From positions 124,001-188,000 of the forward strand of contig CAVYFY010000025.1 of the NCBI GenBank assembly GCA_963767835.1: a DNA stretch of 64,000 bases, given 5' to 3'. Both the position numbers and the translations under genes were made by a program. Under the pieces are notes generated by a model, which was not told the origin of the DNA, made no database searches, and was given only the letters and a program-made list of their open reading frames with translations. Each line of letters begins with the position of its first letter. Positions within the stretch are counted from its first letter, which is position 1. This DNA comes from SIAQ01 sp963767835 (GTDB lineage Bacteria; Planctomycetota; Planctomycetia; Gemmatales; Gemmataceae). Of the stretch, positions 8,832-17,909 are shown piece after piece.

Positions 8832-9009
8832 GGCGTTTCGTCCTTATCGGAAAATGGGCTGCCCTTTCATCTTATCCGACGGCCCGCGTGCTGCCAACGG
8901 CGCGGAACTGCTCTCGCCTCGAAACGGGCTGCTCCGGTATAATTCCTTGCACGATCACGTCGGGCTTACGCCGCGACGCTCGCCTTCATCCTTCAAAAAG
9001 GAATTTTCC

Positions 9010-10512
9010 ATGTCACGCTGGAACCTCGCCTGGCTGCTGGGCATCACCGCGGCCGCCGTCATCGGCATTTCGCTCGTTTATAGCGCCCCAACGCCCAACG
9101 CCCAGCAAAAGCACAAGAACCTCAAGCTGATCGTGGACGTGCTCGAAGAAGTCCAGAAACGCTATGTCCGCGAGCTCGATCAGGACAAGCAGCGCGAGCT
9201 CGTCGAGAATATGATCAACGGCGGACTCGAAAAGCTCGATCCGCATTCCGCCTTCATCAACGCCGATGATTATAAGAAATTCCAGCAAGACAGCCGGGGC
9301 AAGTTCGGCGGCGTCGGCATCCGCCTGATCGGCGATCCACGCACAGGCCAGTTCTTCGTTGAATCACCCCTCGCCGGCACCCCTGCCTATGAGGCCGGCG
9401 TCGCTCCAGGCGACATCATCCTCAAAGTGGATGGCAAATCGATCGACACCTGGAACCTCCGCAAAGTCGTCGATACCATCCAGGGCGATCCAGGCACCGA
9501 TGTCACCCTCACCGTGCTCCACGAAAACGCCAAGAAGCCGGTCGATCTCAAGATGACCCGCGCGGAAATCAAGATCGAAAGCGTCATGGGGGACAAGCGC
9601 GACAAAATCAACCTCAAGGAGTGGGACTTCTGGGTCGATCCCGACAGTAAAATCGCCTACGTCCGCGTCAATGCCTTTACCGAAACCACCGTCGAGGAGC
9701 TGACTCGCGTCGTCGATGGCTTGCAAAAAGCCGGCATGCGCGGGCTGATCGTCGATCTGCGCAACAATCCGGGCGGGCTGCTGGAAGCCGCCGTCGATGT
9801 CTCGTCGATGTTCATCCCCGAAGGCAAGGACGTGGTCACAACCAAGGGGCGCGGCGGCGAGATTGAGAAAGTCTTCAAATCGCGCAACAAGGGCAACGCG
9901 AACGGCGGCGCCGTTTATCCGATGGCGATCCTGCTCAACCGCTACAGCGCGTCGGCCAGCGAAATTGTCGCCGCCGCCCTGCAGGATCACGCCCGCGCCA
10001 TCATCATCGGCGAACGCAGCTTCGGCAAGGGAAGCGTGCAAAACGTCATCCGCATGGAAGAAGGCCAAACCGCCCTCAAGCTCACCACCGCCAGCTACTG
10101 GCGACCGAGCGGTCGAAACATCCATCGCTTCCCCGACGCCAAGGAGGAGGACGAATGGGGCGTGAAGCCGAACAAGGGATACGAGGTGAAGCTGACTGAC
10201 GAGGAGCGCATCGATTATTTCAAATGGCGGCGCGACCGCGACATCCTCAGACGCCCCGGGCAGGAAGCGAAGGCCGTGGAAAAGGACAAGAACGGCAAGG
10301 AAAAAAAGGAATTCCACGACAAGGTGATGGACAAGGCGCTGGAATACATCCGCGCCGAGCTGGCGAAGAAGAACGGCCAGGGCCAGGCGCCGCGCCTGCC
10401 CGAGGCGAATTCGGTCGCCAATCAGGCGGCTCCGGGACGCGAGGTTGCGACAGAGCGGCGCGTTAGCGTGGCTGAGGTCGCGGATCGCACGTGTCGCACT
10501 ATCACGCGCTAG
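9010..10512 (+). CDS. S41-family carboxy-terminal processing protease
   Basis: Serine protease of 500 residues acting outside the cytoplasm on C-termini of exported proteins. ATG 9010 is preceded by AAGGAA, and TATAAT at 8938-8943 may be its -10 box. An N-terminal membrane anchor (about residues 5-25) is followed by a PDZ domain (GKFGGVGIRL to KMTRAEIKIES) and the S41 core. The catalytic Ser is in NRYSASASEIV and the general-base Lys is in ERSFGKGSVQ, with LIVDLRNNPGG before them. The last 150 residues include a charged helical tail. The stop is 3 bp before the giant inverted repeat. Confidence 0.93.
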   Translation: MSRWNLAWLLGITAAAVIGISLVYSAPTPNAQQKHKNLKLIVDVLEEVQKRYVRELDQDKQRELVENMINGGLEKLDPHSAFINADDYKKFQQDSRGKFGGVGIRLIGDPRTGQFFVESPLAGTPAYEAGVAPGDIILKVDGKSIDTWNLRKVVDTIQGDPGTDVTLTVLHENAKKPVDLKMTRAEIKIESVMGDKRDKINLKEWDFWVDPDSKIAYVRVNAFTETTVEELTRVVDGLQKAGMRGLIVDLRNNPGGLLEAAVDVSSMFIPEGKDVVTTKGRGGEIEKVFKSRNKGNANGGAVYPMAILLNRYSASASEIVAAALQDHARAIIIGERSFGKGSVQNVIRMEEGQTALKLTTASYWRPSGRNIHRFPDAKEEDEWGVKPNKGYEVKLTDEERIDYFKWRRDRDILRRPGQEAKAVEKDKNGKEKKEFHDKVMDKALEYIRAELAKKNGQGQAPRLPEANSVANQAAPGREVATERRVSVAEVADRTCRTITR

Positions 10513-10635
10513 ATACATTTAGCCACGGATGAAACCTGGCGCAGCCTACGGCCGCAACCACGATGAAGAGGAAAACGGCGACTCGTTGGAATAATGTGAT
10601 GTTATCTACGCATTCCATTTTTCCAGGAGCCGCCG

Positions 10636-11865
10636 ATGCAATCCTTCTTACGCCGTTTTGCGCCCGTCGTCATGGGAGCTTTGAGTTGTCTGGACAAGGT
10701 GCGATTTCGCGGCGCGGTTCGTTGGTTGGCCAAGCCGGCGGGCATGATGCACTTTCTTTGGAAGGTGCAGGTCTTGCTCAAGGATTTTCCGGTTTTCGCC
10801 AAGGACACGACGGCAACCTTGCGAACCGCCATGGAACAAGCGGCGATCGAGCAAGGTCGGCCTGTCGAATATTTGGCGAGCAAGATCGACAAGGAGAAAC
10901 GTGCGCAGGAAATCGCCCAGCGTGATGGCGTCAAGGAGGGCCTCGTCGCCGTGTTCACTTGCGTCGAGCCCTGCATGACGTATCGGGTTTATGGGGTGCG
11001 GGAGACGAAAAAGCTGGCCTTGAAATTGGAACTGAGCAAGTGTCTGCATTATTACCATTATTATTTGGACCCGAAAATCGGCTGGATGCACACGCGGCAG
11101 CAGACGTGGTTCCCGTTCACGAACATGACCTGTCTGAATGGCCACGAATGGTTGGCCCGACAGATGGATGCCGCCGGCTTGGGCTACGAACGGCGTGACA
11201 ACTGTTTCGCTTGGCTGGAGGATGTGGACCAAGCGCAGGCGTTGGCCCACCAGCAATTGCGTACGGATTGGTCGGCGTTGTTGGAGAAATTGGCGCGGCG
11301 CAGCGAAACAGTTGTCACGCCGTTCGTAGCCCAAGCCGGCGGCATCCATCTGTCGGGCCAACCATTCGTGGCCATTCAGACAGGTCATGTTCGTGAACGG
11401 GAACCACGTCTGCTGCCGCGTGTGCATCCAGCCGATTTTCGGGTCCAAATAATAATGGTAATAATGCAGACACTTGCTCAGTTCCAATTTCAAGGCCAGC
11501 TTTTTCGTCTCCCGCACCCCATAAACCCGATACGTCATGCAGGGCTCGACGCAAGTGAACACGGCGACGAGGCCCTCCTTGACGCCATCACGCTGGGCGA
11601 TTTCCTGCGCGCGTTTCTCCTTGTCGATCTTGCTCGCCAAATATTCGACAGGCCGACCTTGCTCGATCGCCGCTTGTTCCATGGCGGTTCGCAAGGTTGC
11701 CGTCGTGTCCTTGGCGAAAACCGGAAAATCCTTGAGCAAGACCTGCACCTTCCAAAGAAAGTGCATCATGCCCGCCGGCTTGGCCAACCAACGAACCGCG
11801 CCGCGAAATCGCACCTTGTCCAGACAACTCAAAGCTCCCATGACGACGGGCGCAAAACGGCGTAA
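10636..11865 (+). pseudogene. Uncharacterised multicopy-type protein, 5' part fused to its own antisense
   Basis: ATG 10636 is preceded by AGGAG. The first 192 residues (MQSFLRRFAPVVMGALSCLD onward) form a coherent protein with VRFRGAVRWL, a CVEPCMTYRVYG segment, a KCLHYYHYYLDPKIGWMHTR segment and a WFPF/CLNGHEWLARQMD segment. From memory, similar proteins of unknown function occur as near-identical copies in planctomycete genomes. About 30 further codons in the spacer (WLEDVDQAQALAHQQLRTDW) look like genuine continuation. After nt 11302 the frame reads the antisense of the second copy, so the remainder is not real protein. Judged a truncated gene whose 3' half was lost. Confidence 0.7.
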
Positions 11866-11877
11866 GAAGGATTGCAT
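10648..11877 (-). pseudogene. Mirror copy of the uncharacterised gene, 5' part only
   Basis: Minus-strand ATG at 11877 gives the same first 192 residues as the plus-strand copy. It diverges inside the 90-bp spacer, where the frame reads antisense of the other copy's continuation. Because the spacer codes sensibly only on the plus strand, this copy is the inverted duplicate and the plus-strand copy is nearer to the original. Its leader, including the AGGAG ribosome site, is duplicated as well. No function can be assigned. Confidence 0.65.
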
Positions 11878-12001
11878 CGGCGGCTCCTGGAAAAATGGAA
11901 TGCGTAGATAACATCACATTATTCCAACGAGTCGCCGTTTTCCTCTTCATCGTGGTTGCGGCCGTAGGCTGCGCCAGGTTTCATCCGTGGCTAAATGGTA
12001 C

Positions 12002-13059
12002 TTACGACTTCACCTCGCGCTCGATCTCCGCATTCGTGAAATCAACGCCGATGACGGTGGTGGCGGAAACGTCTTTGCCGTCCACCTTGACGAAACCGCG
12101 CCGCACCTGGACGCGCCAGGTGTAGCTTTCACTGGCGGCCTTGGCGATGTTGGGGATGTGCTTGTCTTGGAATTTCAAATCGGTGGTGAGGGCGATGGTC
12201 ACTTCTTGGCCGGGGGCCAACAGGGCATCGCCGTGCGCCATGTCGGTCGCCTTCGGATCGTTGTGATAGCCAAGGGTGAAGGCATTGATGTTGGCCACCG
12301 AACCCGTCTTCGATTCCAGAAAAGCGTACGGCTCGTTGCCGCCCTTGGTCGGCCTCAGATAATACTCGTTCACTGGTTCGAATTTCGTGTTCTTTGAGAT
12401 ATTCTTAGCGCGCAAAATCAGCTTGAGATCGCCTGCGGCCGTCAAGATGATGCGCTGCGGCGTAATCTCGAGATCGCCGGCCTGGATTTTCGTGCCGATG
12501 GTGGTGCGCTGACGATCGGCGAGCGGCTGATTGGGGGCGGGCTGCAAGTGCGCCGGACGCGGGTCGCCTTTGTCCTTGGCCGGGGCTGGATCGCGCAGGT
12601 AATCGAATGGGTGCGTCGCTTTGCCTGACGCGAAAAATACCAGGTATGCAATGAACGCCGTCGTCATCAGGGCGTAGGGGACCAGGAAGATCAGCAACAG
12701 CAGCGGAATGACGCTCTTGTCGAAGCTCGGCTTCTTCTTGAACTGGCTGAAATCGGTCTCCACGCTTGGCGCGGGTGCGTATCCGGACTGGAATTCAGCG
12801 TCGAGTTGGTTGCCGGCAGTTCCACCTTCGGCGCCGGCGCTTCGCCCAGGAGCGAATCCGATGATTCCGCCGCCGCAAAAATGCTCTCGGGCTGATGGAT
12901 ATCCGGACTCGGATCGGGGGGGACCGGCGGCGGCGCAGCGGGCGGCGGCGTCTGCACCACCTGTTGGCAGTGCGGGCACCTCACCTGCGTCCCCATGTGC
13001 TCCACCCGAATCGCGATCAATTTCTTGCAATGCCCGCACTGCAACTGAACCGTTTCCAT
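12002..13059 (-). pseudogene. Zinc-ribbon, single-pass membrane protein, one frameshift
   Basis: ATG at 13059 gives METVQLQCGHCKKLIAIRVE with a second pair in VRCPHCQQVV, a four-cysteine zinc ribbon common at the start of planctomycete regulatory or envelope proteins. A proline-rich linker follows. The frame shifts somewhere in 12760-12815, and the second frame gives FKKKPSFDKSVIPLLLLIFL, a transmembrane helix, and a C-terminal domain of about 200 residues ending at 12002 (LEITPQRIILTAAGDLKLIL, a beta-rich segment). It lies one base from the efp stop, so it is likely cotranscribed with efp. Function of the C-terminal domain is unknown. Confidence 0.75.
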
Positions 13060-13060
13060 A

Positions 13061-13630
13061 TTATTTGCCCACCCTGCTCAGATATTCACCCGTCGCCGTG
13101 TCCACGAGAATCACCTCGCCGACATCGATGCTCGCCGGCACGCTGACTTTCAAGCCGGTCTCCGTGATCACCCACTTGTACTGCGCCGCCGCGGTCGCTC
13201 CCTTGAGCGCCGGGGCCGCCTCCGTCACCGTCAGCTTGACCTGCCCGGGCAATTCCAGACTGATCGGCTTCTCCTCATGCAACACGACCGTGGCCGCTGC
13301 GTTTTCTTTCAGAAACAAAATCTGATCGCCGACCCATGCGCGCGACAGCGTGATCTGCTCGAAGTTCTTGGTGTCCATGAAAACGTAGCCGTCGCCATCC
13401 TGGTAGATGTATTGCATGTCGCGCTTGTCGAGAAAGGCCTGCTCGACCTTGTTGTCGGGATGAACGCGGCGGGTGACGATGTTGCCGGTCTTGAGATTTT
13501 TGAGCTTGAGTTGCAAGATCGCTCGCCAGTTGCCGGGGGTATTGAGATCGCGATCGACGACATACTGGAGCTCACCCTCTTCGACGATGACCATGCCCTT
13601 GCGAACCTGGATATAAGTGATCGCCGACAC
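13061..13630 (-). CDS. efp: Elongation factor P with atypical tip loop
   Basis: Translation factor of 189 residues that relieves ribosome stalling at polyproline. The start is GTG at 13630 (MSAITYIQVRKGMVIVEEGE), chosen because CGGAG lies 8 nt upstream and the length fits the family; the longer upstream frame is not EF-P-like. All three domains are present: KOW-like (to about residue 65), OB (YIYQDGDGYVFMDTKNFEQI) and the C-terminal domain ending VDTATGEYLSRVGK. In the domain I tip loop the usual modifiable Lys (PGKG in E. coli) is Asn: TPGNWRA. No lysyl-modification enzyme is visible in the window. Confidence 0.93.
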   Translation of the reverse strand: MSAITYIQVRKGMVIVEEGELQYVVDRDLNTPGNWRAILQLKLKNLKTGNIVTRRVHPDNKVEQAFLDKRDMQYIYQDGDGYVFMDTKNFEQITLSRAWVGDQILFLKENAAATVVLHEEKPISLELPGQVKLTVTEAAPALKGATAAAQYKWVITETGLKVSVPASIDVGEVILVDTATGEYLSRVGK

Positions 13631-13708
13631 GTGGGTGCTCCGAAAACCATTTGCGGGTCGAATGTGGATAAAATAACACAAATCCGCGGACGTGAGAAGG
13701 GCAGGCGC

Positions 13709-13762
13709 GTTTAGCCGTGCGCTGCTCGCCGGAAATGGCACGGCGAGCTCGCCGGCTAAACG
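13709..13762. repeat. Imperfect hairpin between efp and arginase-like gene
   Basis: GTTTAGCCGTGCGCTGCTCG on the left and a complementary segment rich in GCTCGCCGGCTAAAC on the right pair with internal gaps. Located downstream of the arginase-like gene and upstream of efp, both on the minus strand, so it could terminate the former. Confidence 0.5.
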
Positions 13763-13763
13763 G

Positions 13764-14581
13764 CTACTCGTATTTCAGCAGCAGCACATATTCGATCAGC
13801 CACATCAGCGTCTCCAGGCAACGGTCGTTTTGGTCGCGGGCCGGATCGAACTCGGAAATCGCTAACCCGGCGAGCCGTTCCGGCCCGATCGCGGCCAGAA
13901 GCTGGAGCAGCCAGCGCGGGTCGATGCCGAACGGCCTGAACGCCTGCACGGCTGGGAAGAACGCGGGATCGAAGGCATCGCAATCGAGATCGACATACAC
14001 GAACTCAGCGCGGGCGATCATGACGCGCAGTTGCTCCATGACTTTGACCTCATCGGCCGCGATATCGATTGCGGGGAAAGTCGCCTGGTAATATTTCTTG
14101 ATGTAATCCGGCCTGAGCAGCAATTCGCGCTGGCCGACATTGACGATCGTCGGTAACGGCTTCTCGGCGTGCAGCAGAAAATTGCCGTGCGACAGTTCCC
14201 TGGTGCAATCGCGCAGGTTGAAGATGTCGAGATGGGCGTCAAGCTGAATCACCAGCGTCTTTTCGGCCGCGCACAGCTCATCGTAGAGCGGCAAGGCGCC
14301 GAGATGGTTCCCAGTGATCCAGAGCAGGAATTCGTCGCGCTGCCGGGCGGCGCGAATCGCTGAGCGTGCGGCGCTGCGCCATTCCTGGTAGTCGGCCGGC
14401 GTCACAAAGGTGAATTCCTCGACACGAACCTGCTCGGCATAAGCGCGGTGCGCGTGGCGACGCGTTCCCGGCGATTGTCGGCGAGCATTTCCTCGAAGGC
14501 GTCGGCGAGCAATTCGGCGCCAGCGCGGGTGCCGGGGCTGCCGAAGAGGTCGAACGGAAAGAAGATGGCGCGTGTCGTCAT
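13764..14581 (-). pseudogene. Arginase/agmatinase-fold protein, one frameshift
   Basis: Belongs to the ureohydrolase fold. Minus-strand ATG at 14581 gives MTTRAIFFPFDLFGSPGTRA and a helix with LLADAFEEMLADN. The frame changes near 14450 and continues AYAEQVRVEEFTFVTPADY to the stop at 13764. Metal-ligand motifs are visible: LDAHLDIF (DAHxD) and YVDLDCDAFDP (DxDxxDP), plus the late ISEFDPARD. The usual GGDHS motif is replaced by a variant around LLWITGNHLGALP, so the enzymatic reaction is uncertain; it may resemble formimidoylglutamase or an inactive relative. It is divergent from the oxidoreductase gene at 14675. Confidence 0.75.
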
Positions 14582-14674
14582 GAAGGAATATGATATTGGT
14601 GTCGATCGCCGCTGATTCTTGCGGTCCGCCGTAAGCAGCGAGCGCTAAACGTAAACCCTGCAATGGTGGCACTA

Positions 14675-15982
14675 ATGCTTTCCACTTGCGACGTAATCGT
14701 CATCGGCGGCGGCCCGGCCGGGAGCACCACCGCAACCCTGCTCGCCCAGCACGGCTGCCAGGTCGTACTCTTTGAGCGCGAACGCTTTCCGCGCTTCCAT
14801 ATCGGCGAATCGCTCATCCCCGAAACCTACTGGGTGCTCCAGCGCCTCAAGATGCTCGACAAGATGAAAGCGAGCTGCTTCACGAAGAAATTCAGCGTCC
14901 AGTTCGTCAACGCCCAGGGCAAGATGTCCGCTCCGTTCTACTTCCACGACAACAAGCCGCACGAATGCTCGCAGACCTGGCAAGTCCACCGCAGCGAGTT
15001 CGACCTGATGATGCTGCGCAATGCCGAGGAGCAAGGTGTTCAAGTCCACGAAGCGACGCGCGTGCTCGACGTGTTGTTCGACGACCAGCGCACCGTCGGC
15101 GCGCGCATCCAGACGGAAGACGGCGCGACCCACCAGGTGCGGGCCAAGGTCGTCGTCGATGCGAGCGGGCAGAGCACCATGCTGCAAAATCGCTTCAAGC
15201 TGCGGCTCTGGGATCCCGTGCTCAACAAGGGAGCCGTCTGGACCTATTGGGAAGGCGCGAATCGCGACACCGGCCGGGATGAAGGGGCGACCGTCGTCAT
15301 CCAGATGCCCAACAAGCAAGGTTGGTGGTGGTACATTCCGCTGCACGATATGGAAAGCATCGGCGTGGTGGCGCCATTCGATTATCTCTTCAAGGGGCGC
15401 GGCAGCCACGAGCAGATTTACAACGAGGAAGTCGAGCTGTGCCCGGCCGTCAAGGAGCGCATCGCGAAGGCGAAACGCGTCACCGGCTACTTCGCAACCA
15501 AGGATTATTCGTATCGCTCCAGGCAAGTCGCCGGCGCTGGCTGGGTGCTGGTCGGCGACGCTTTCGGGTTTCTCGATCCGCTGTATTCATCCGGAGTCCT
15601 GCTCGCCTTGAAATCGGGCGAATTGGCCGCCGACGCGATTGCCGAGGGATTGAAAAACAATGACGTGTCGGCGGCGCAGCTGGGTAAATGGGGCGATAGT
15701 TTCAACCGCGGCGTTGATCGCATGCGCCGCCTCGTCTGCGAATATTACGAAGGGTTCAGCTTCGGCAAATTCGTCAAGAACTATCCGCATCTGAAAAACA
15801 CGGTCACAGATCTCTTGATCGGCGATCTCTTCACCGATCGCGTCGATGAGGTTTGGCAACCGATGGAATCGCTTTACGAGCCCGGAAAGCAGCCGATCCC
15901 CGCATGGAGCGCCGGCGCGGCCCCGGATATCACGGCGGCCAAGGTGAACGAACTTTTTCTTCCGAGCGGGTGTAAGCCGTGA
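14675..15982 (+). CDS. FAD-dependent oxidoreductase, flavin-halogenase-like
   Basis: Flavoprotein of about 435 residues. N-terminal Rossmann motif DVIVIGGGPAGSTTATLLA and the FERERFPRFHIGESLIP segment place it in the group containing geranylgeranyl reductases and flavin-dependent halogenases. A second FAD-contact motif is GWVLVGDAFGFLDPLYSSG. The segment GWWWYIPL fits the halogenase pattern WxWxIP, which blocks monooxygenase chemistry in true halogenases. The C-terminal 100 residues are helical. ATG 14675 is favoured over 14663 because GGTGG lies upstream at suitable spacing. No biosynthetic cluster surrounds it, so the substrate is unknown. Confidence 0.85.
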   Translation: MLSTCDVIVIGGGPAGSTTATLLAQHGCQVVLFERERFPRFHIGESLIPETYWVLQRLKMLDKMKASCFTKKFSVQFVNAQGKMSAPFYFHDNKPHECSQTWQVHRSEFDLMMLRNAEEQGVQVHEATRVLDVLFDDQRTVGARIQTEDGATHQVRAKVVVDASGQSTMLQNRFKLRLWDPVLNKGAVWTYWEGANRDTGRDEGATVVIQMPNKQGWWWYIPLHDMESIGVVAPFDYLFKGRGSHEQIYNEEVELCPAVKERIAKAKRVTGYFATKDYSYRSRQVAGAGWVLVGDAFGFLDPLYSSGVLLALKSGELAADAIAEGLKNNDVSAAQLGKWGDSFNRGVDRMRRLVCEYYEGFSFGKFVKNYPHLKNTVTDLLIGDLFTDRVDEVWQPMESLYEPGKQPIPAWSAGAAPDITAAKVNELFLPSGCKP

Positions 15983-16141
15983 TTTACTCGTTCCCACGCT
16001 CCGCATGGGAGCGAGAAATTCGCCCCGCAAATTCAGCAATATCACTTTTTTCGTTAAAGTTTGCCTGCTGCAACCGCCGATGTTGGTCCCATCGGTCTAA
16101 CTGCGTACACATTTGGCCCACGGCGATGGCGGGAGCGGAAC

Positions 16142-16711
16142 ATGAAACCTTTGTGCAAATGGCTCTTCCTGGCGAGCATGTTCGGCAGTTCGGCGCTATT
16201 GAGTGGCTGCATCAATCCATTGGGCATGGGTTTCGCCACGCCGGTGCCGATGCAGCCGTGGGTCGCGGATCGTATCGTGGAGCGGTTTGAGGGCAGGAAT
16301 GACAGCCGCACGCCGGTGCTGCCGCCGATTCCGCCGGGGAATCGGCCGTACTGTGAGGATCCGCCGGATCAACAGCAAATCTTGCGTGCCTTGCCCCGTG
16401 TGACGCGCGGCGTGCCGTATATCTACGAAGAGTTCCGCGATGATATTGAGTTTACGGTGGAAAAGTTGGTCGATCGGATCGACCCGCCGCGGTTTTTCCC
16501 GCTCATGGGGCCGGCGCAGTTGCATCATTGTCACTGGAAGTGCACGGTGTATTTCACGGAAACGATCGACTCGTCGTATCCGTTCCCGTTCCGATACAAG
16601 CATCGCCGCTCGGAAGTGGTGTATATCGATACGGACCACCTGCACCTGTGCGTGACGAGTCCGGACGCCCAGGCCACGACGGCCCGCGAGATGACCGCGA
16701 GCCACCCATGA
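16142..16711 (+). CDS. Conserved-type lipoprotein of unknown function
   Basis: Predicted lipoprotein of 189 residues. ATG 16142 gives MKPLCKWLFLASMFGSSALL followed by the lipobox LSGC. The mature part is proline-rich at first (VLPPIPPGNRPYCEDPPD) and then has a compact domain with several His and Cys residues (LHHCHWKCTVYFTETID and HLHLCV), suggestive of metal binding but not matched to any family I know. It lies about 100 bp upstream of the BON-like secreted protein on the same strand, with a small imperfect hairpin (about 16729-16785) between. Confidence 0.7.
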   Translation: MKPLCKWLFLASMFGSSALLSGCINPLGMGFATPVPMQPWVADRIVERFEGRNDSRTPVLPPIPPGNRPYCEDPPDQQQILRALPRVTRGVPYIYEEFRDDIEFTVEKLVDRIDPPRFFPLMGPAQLHHCHWKCTVYFTETIDSSYPFPFRYKHRRSEVVYIDTDHLHLCVTSPDAQATTAREMTASHP

Positions 16712-16817
16712 TCCTGAAGGGCGAGTTGTTTAGCCTCGCCGAGCGGGCGCCACTCGCCTCTGCGAAGCGTCGCCAAACAAAAGCGCAACCACCGTGAGAC
16801 CTCCCAAGGGAAGCGAG

Positions 16818-17909
16818 ATGAAATCGACAGGCCCCCTCCTTGCGGCACTTCTGTTGAGCTTGTGTCTGGTCCAGTGCGCCGACGCGCAAGTTTGGCGCTG
16901 GTTCGGCCCGAAAACGCCGGAAAAGAATCCGCCCGCCAAATCGCCTGATCCGCGTCGTCTCACTGAGATCAATGTCGAAGTCGCCTGGCTCGCCGACCCC
17001 GTCACCTTCCCCTACTACCTTGAAGCGCATGCCACCGGCACGCAGATGGAAGTGCGCGGCTACGTCCCCAATCGAGCGGTGCGCGAGCAAGCCGTGCGCA
17101 TTGCCCAGGTCTATTCCTCGCTTCCCGTCGTCGATGCGATGAAAGAGCATCCCAGCCTATTGGTCAAGCCGGGCCAATTATCGGCCCAGCAACTGCAAAG
17201 CAGCGCCCAGTCGTCGCTGCGCGTCGCTTTGCCCAAGCAGGCGCAACAGTTCAAGATCGAGTGCGGCAGCGACGGCAAGGTATTCGTCATGGGGCCGGTG
17301 AACACGGTCGAGGAAAAAGTCATCGTTAGTCATTCGCTGCGTCGGTTGCACGGTTGCACGAGCGTGCAGAACCTGACGACATTGCCTCCCGAGGTGGCGC
17401 AGAATCCGGAGCCGCGCGACAAGACGCCCATCGTGAAGACATCCAATCCGTCCGAGCTGCGCGACAAGCCGGCCAGCGATGTCAAGCCGGGTGTTGGTCC
17501 TGAAGCTAAATCGAAATCGTGGTTCCTGTGGCCGTTCGGCAAGAGCGAGCCGCCGCAAACGGAGCCGCGCAAGCCGCCGCCGATCATTGACGCGAAGAAG
17601 CCGGACGAGTCGATCGTGCTGCCGAAGATTCCAGAGCCTGGGAATCTGCCTGCGGAGGTCAAGGGGGGTGCGCCGCCGCCGGTCCCTGCCAAGGTGCCGG
17701 CGTTGAGCCGGGTGGACTTGCAAAAGCGCATCCAGGCGGCGTGTCCGGATGCGAAGAATATCGAGGTGCAATTCACATCGGCAACCGAGGTGCGCATCTC
17801 CCTGGAAATCCGCACCGAGAAAGACCTCGAACCGACCGCCGAGCGTCTTTTCGCCATGCCGGAGTTGCAGAATTACCGCCCCGACCTACAATTCAAAATC
17901 AGTCCCTAG
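16818..17909 (+). CDS. Secreted protein with BON-like repeats
   Basis: Exported protein of 363 residues. ATG 16818 follows AAGGGAAGCGAG, and MKSTGPLLAALLLSLCLVQC is the signal peptide. Two regions resemble BON domains, small alpha-beta modules that bind membranes or ligands: MEVRGYVPNRAVREQAVRIA (about residues 75-95) and KVFVMGPVNTVEEKVIVSHS (about 155-175). A third similar pattern is at the C-terminus (VDLQKRIQAACPDAKNIEVQ). A long proline/lysine-rich linker (about residues 200-300) separates them. BON repeats suggest an envelope role. The stop TAG is at the first base of a hairpin. Confidence 0.65.
   Translation: MKSTGPLLAALLLSLCLVQCADAQVWRWFGPKTPEKNPPAKSPDPRRLTEINVEVAWLADPVTFPYYLEAHATGTQMEVRGYVPNRAVREQAVRIAQVYSSLPVVDAMKEHPSLLVKPGQLSAQQLQSSAQSSLRVALPKQAQQFKIECGSDGKVFVMGPVNTVEEKVIVSHSLRRLHGCTSVQNLTTLPPEVAQNPEPRDKTPIVKTSNPSELRDKPASDVKPGVGPEAKSKSWFLWPFGKSEPPQTEPRKPPPIIDAKKPDESIVLPKIPEPGNLPAEVKGGAPPPVPAKVPALSRVDLQKRIQAACPDAKNIEVQFTSATEVRISLEIRTEKDLEPTAERLFAMPELQNYRPDLQFKISP

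Larger units (their letters stand above)
10516..11997. repeat. Giant inverted repeat, 696-bp arms and 90-bp spacer
   Basis: Left arm 10516-11211 and right arm 11302-11997 are reverse complements with one mismatch found by eye (T10902 against G11611). The spacer is 11212-11301. Each arm contains about 120 bp of leader plus the first 190 or so codons of the same gene, so two identical gene starts face each other. The element sits exactly between the stops of two convergent genes. I saw no clear target-site duplication at the ends (CATTTAGCC arm termini). It is probably a rearranged copy of a multicopy element. Confidence 0.92.

Noticed and set aside
11305..11865. The second half of the 409-codon frame in the giant inverted repeat as real protein
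   Set aside because: It is the exact antisense of the first half of the mirrored copy; only the first 220 or so codons make sense.
13631..13741. N-terminal extension of EF-P to 13741
   Set aside because: It exceeds family length and lacks similarity; GTG 13630 has a clear ribosome site.
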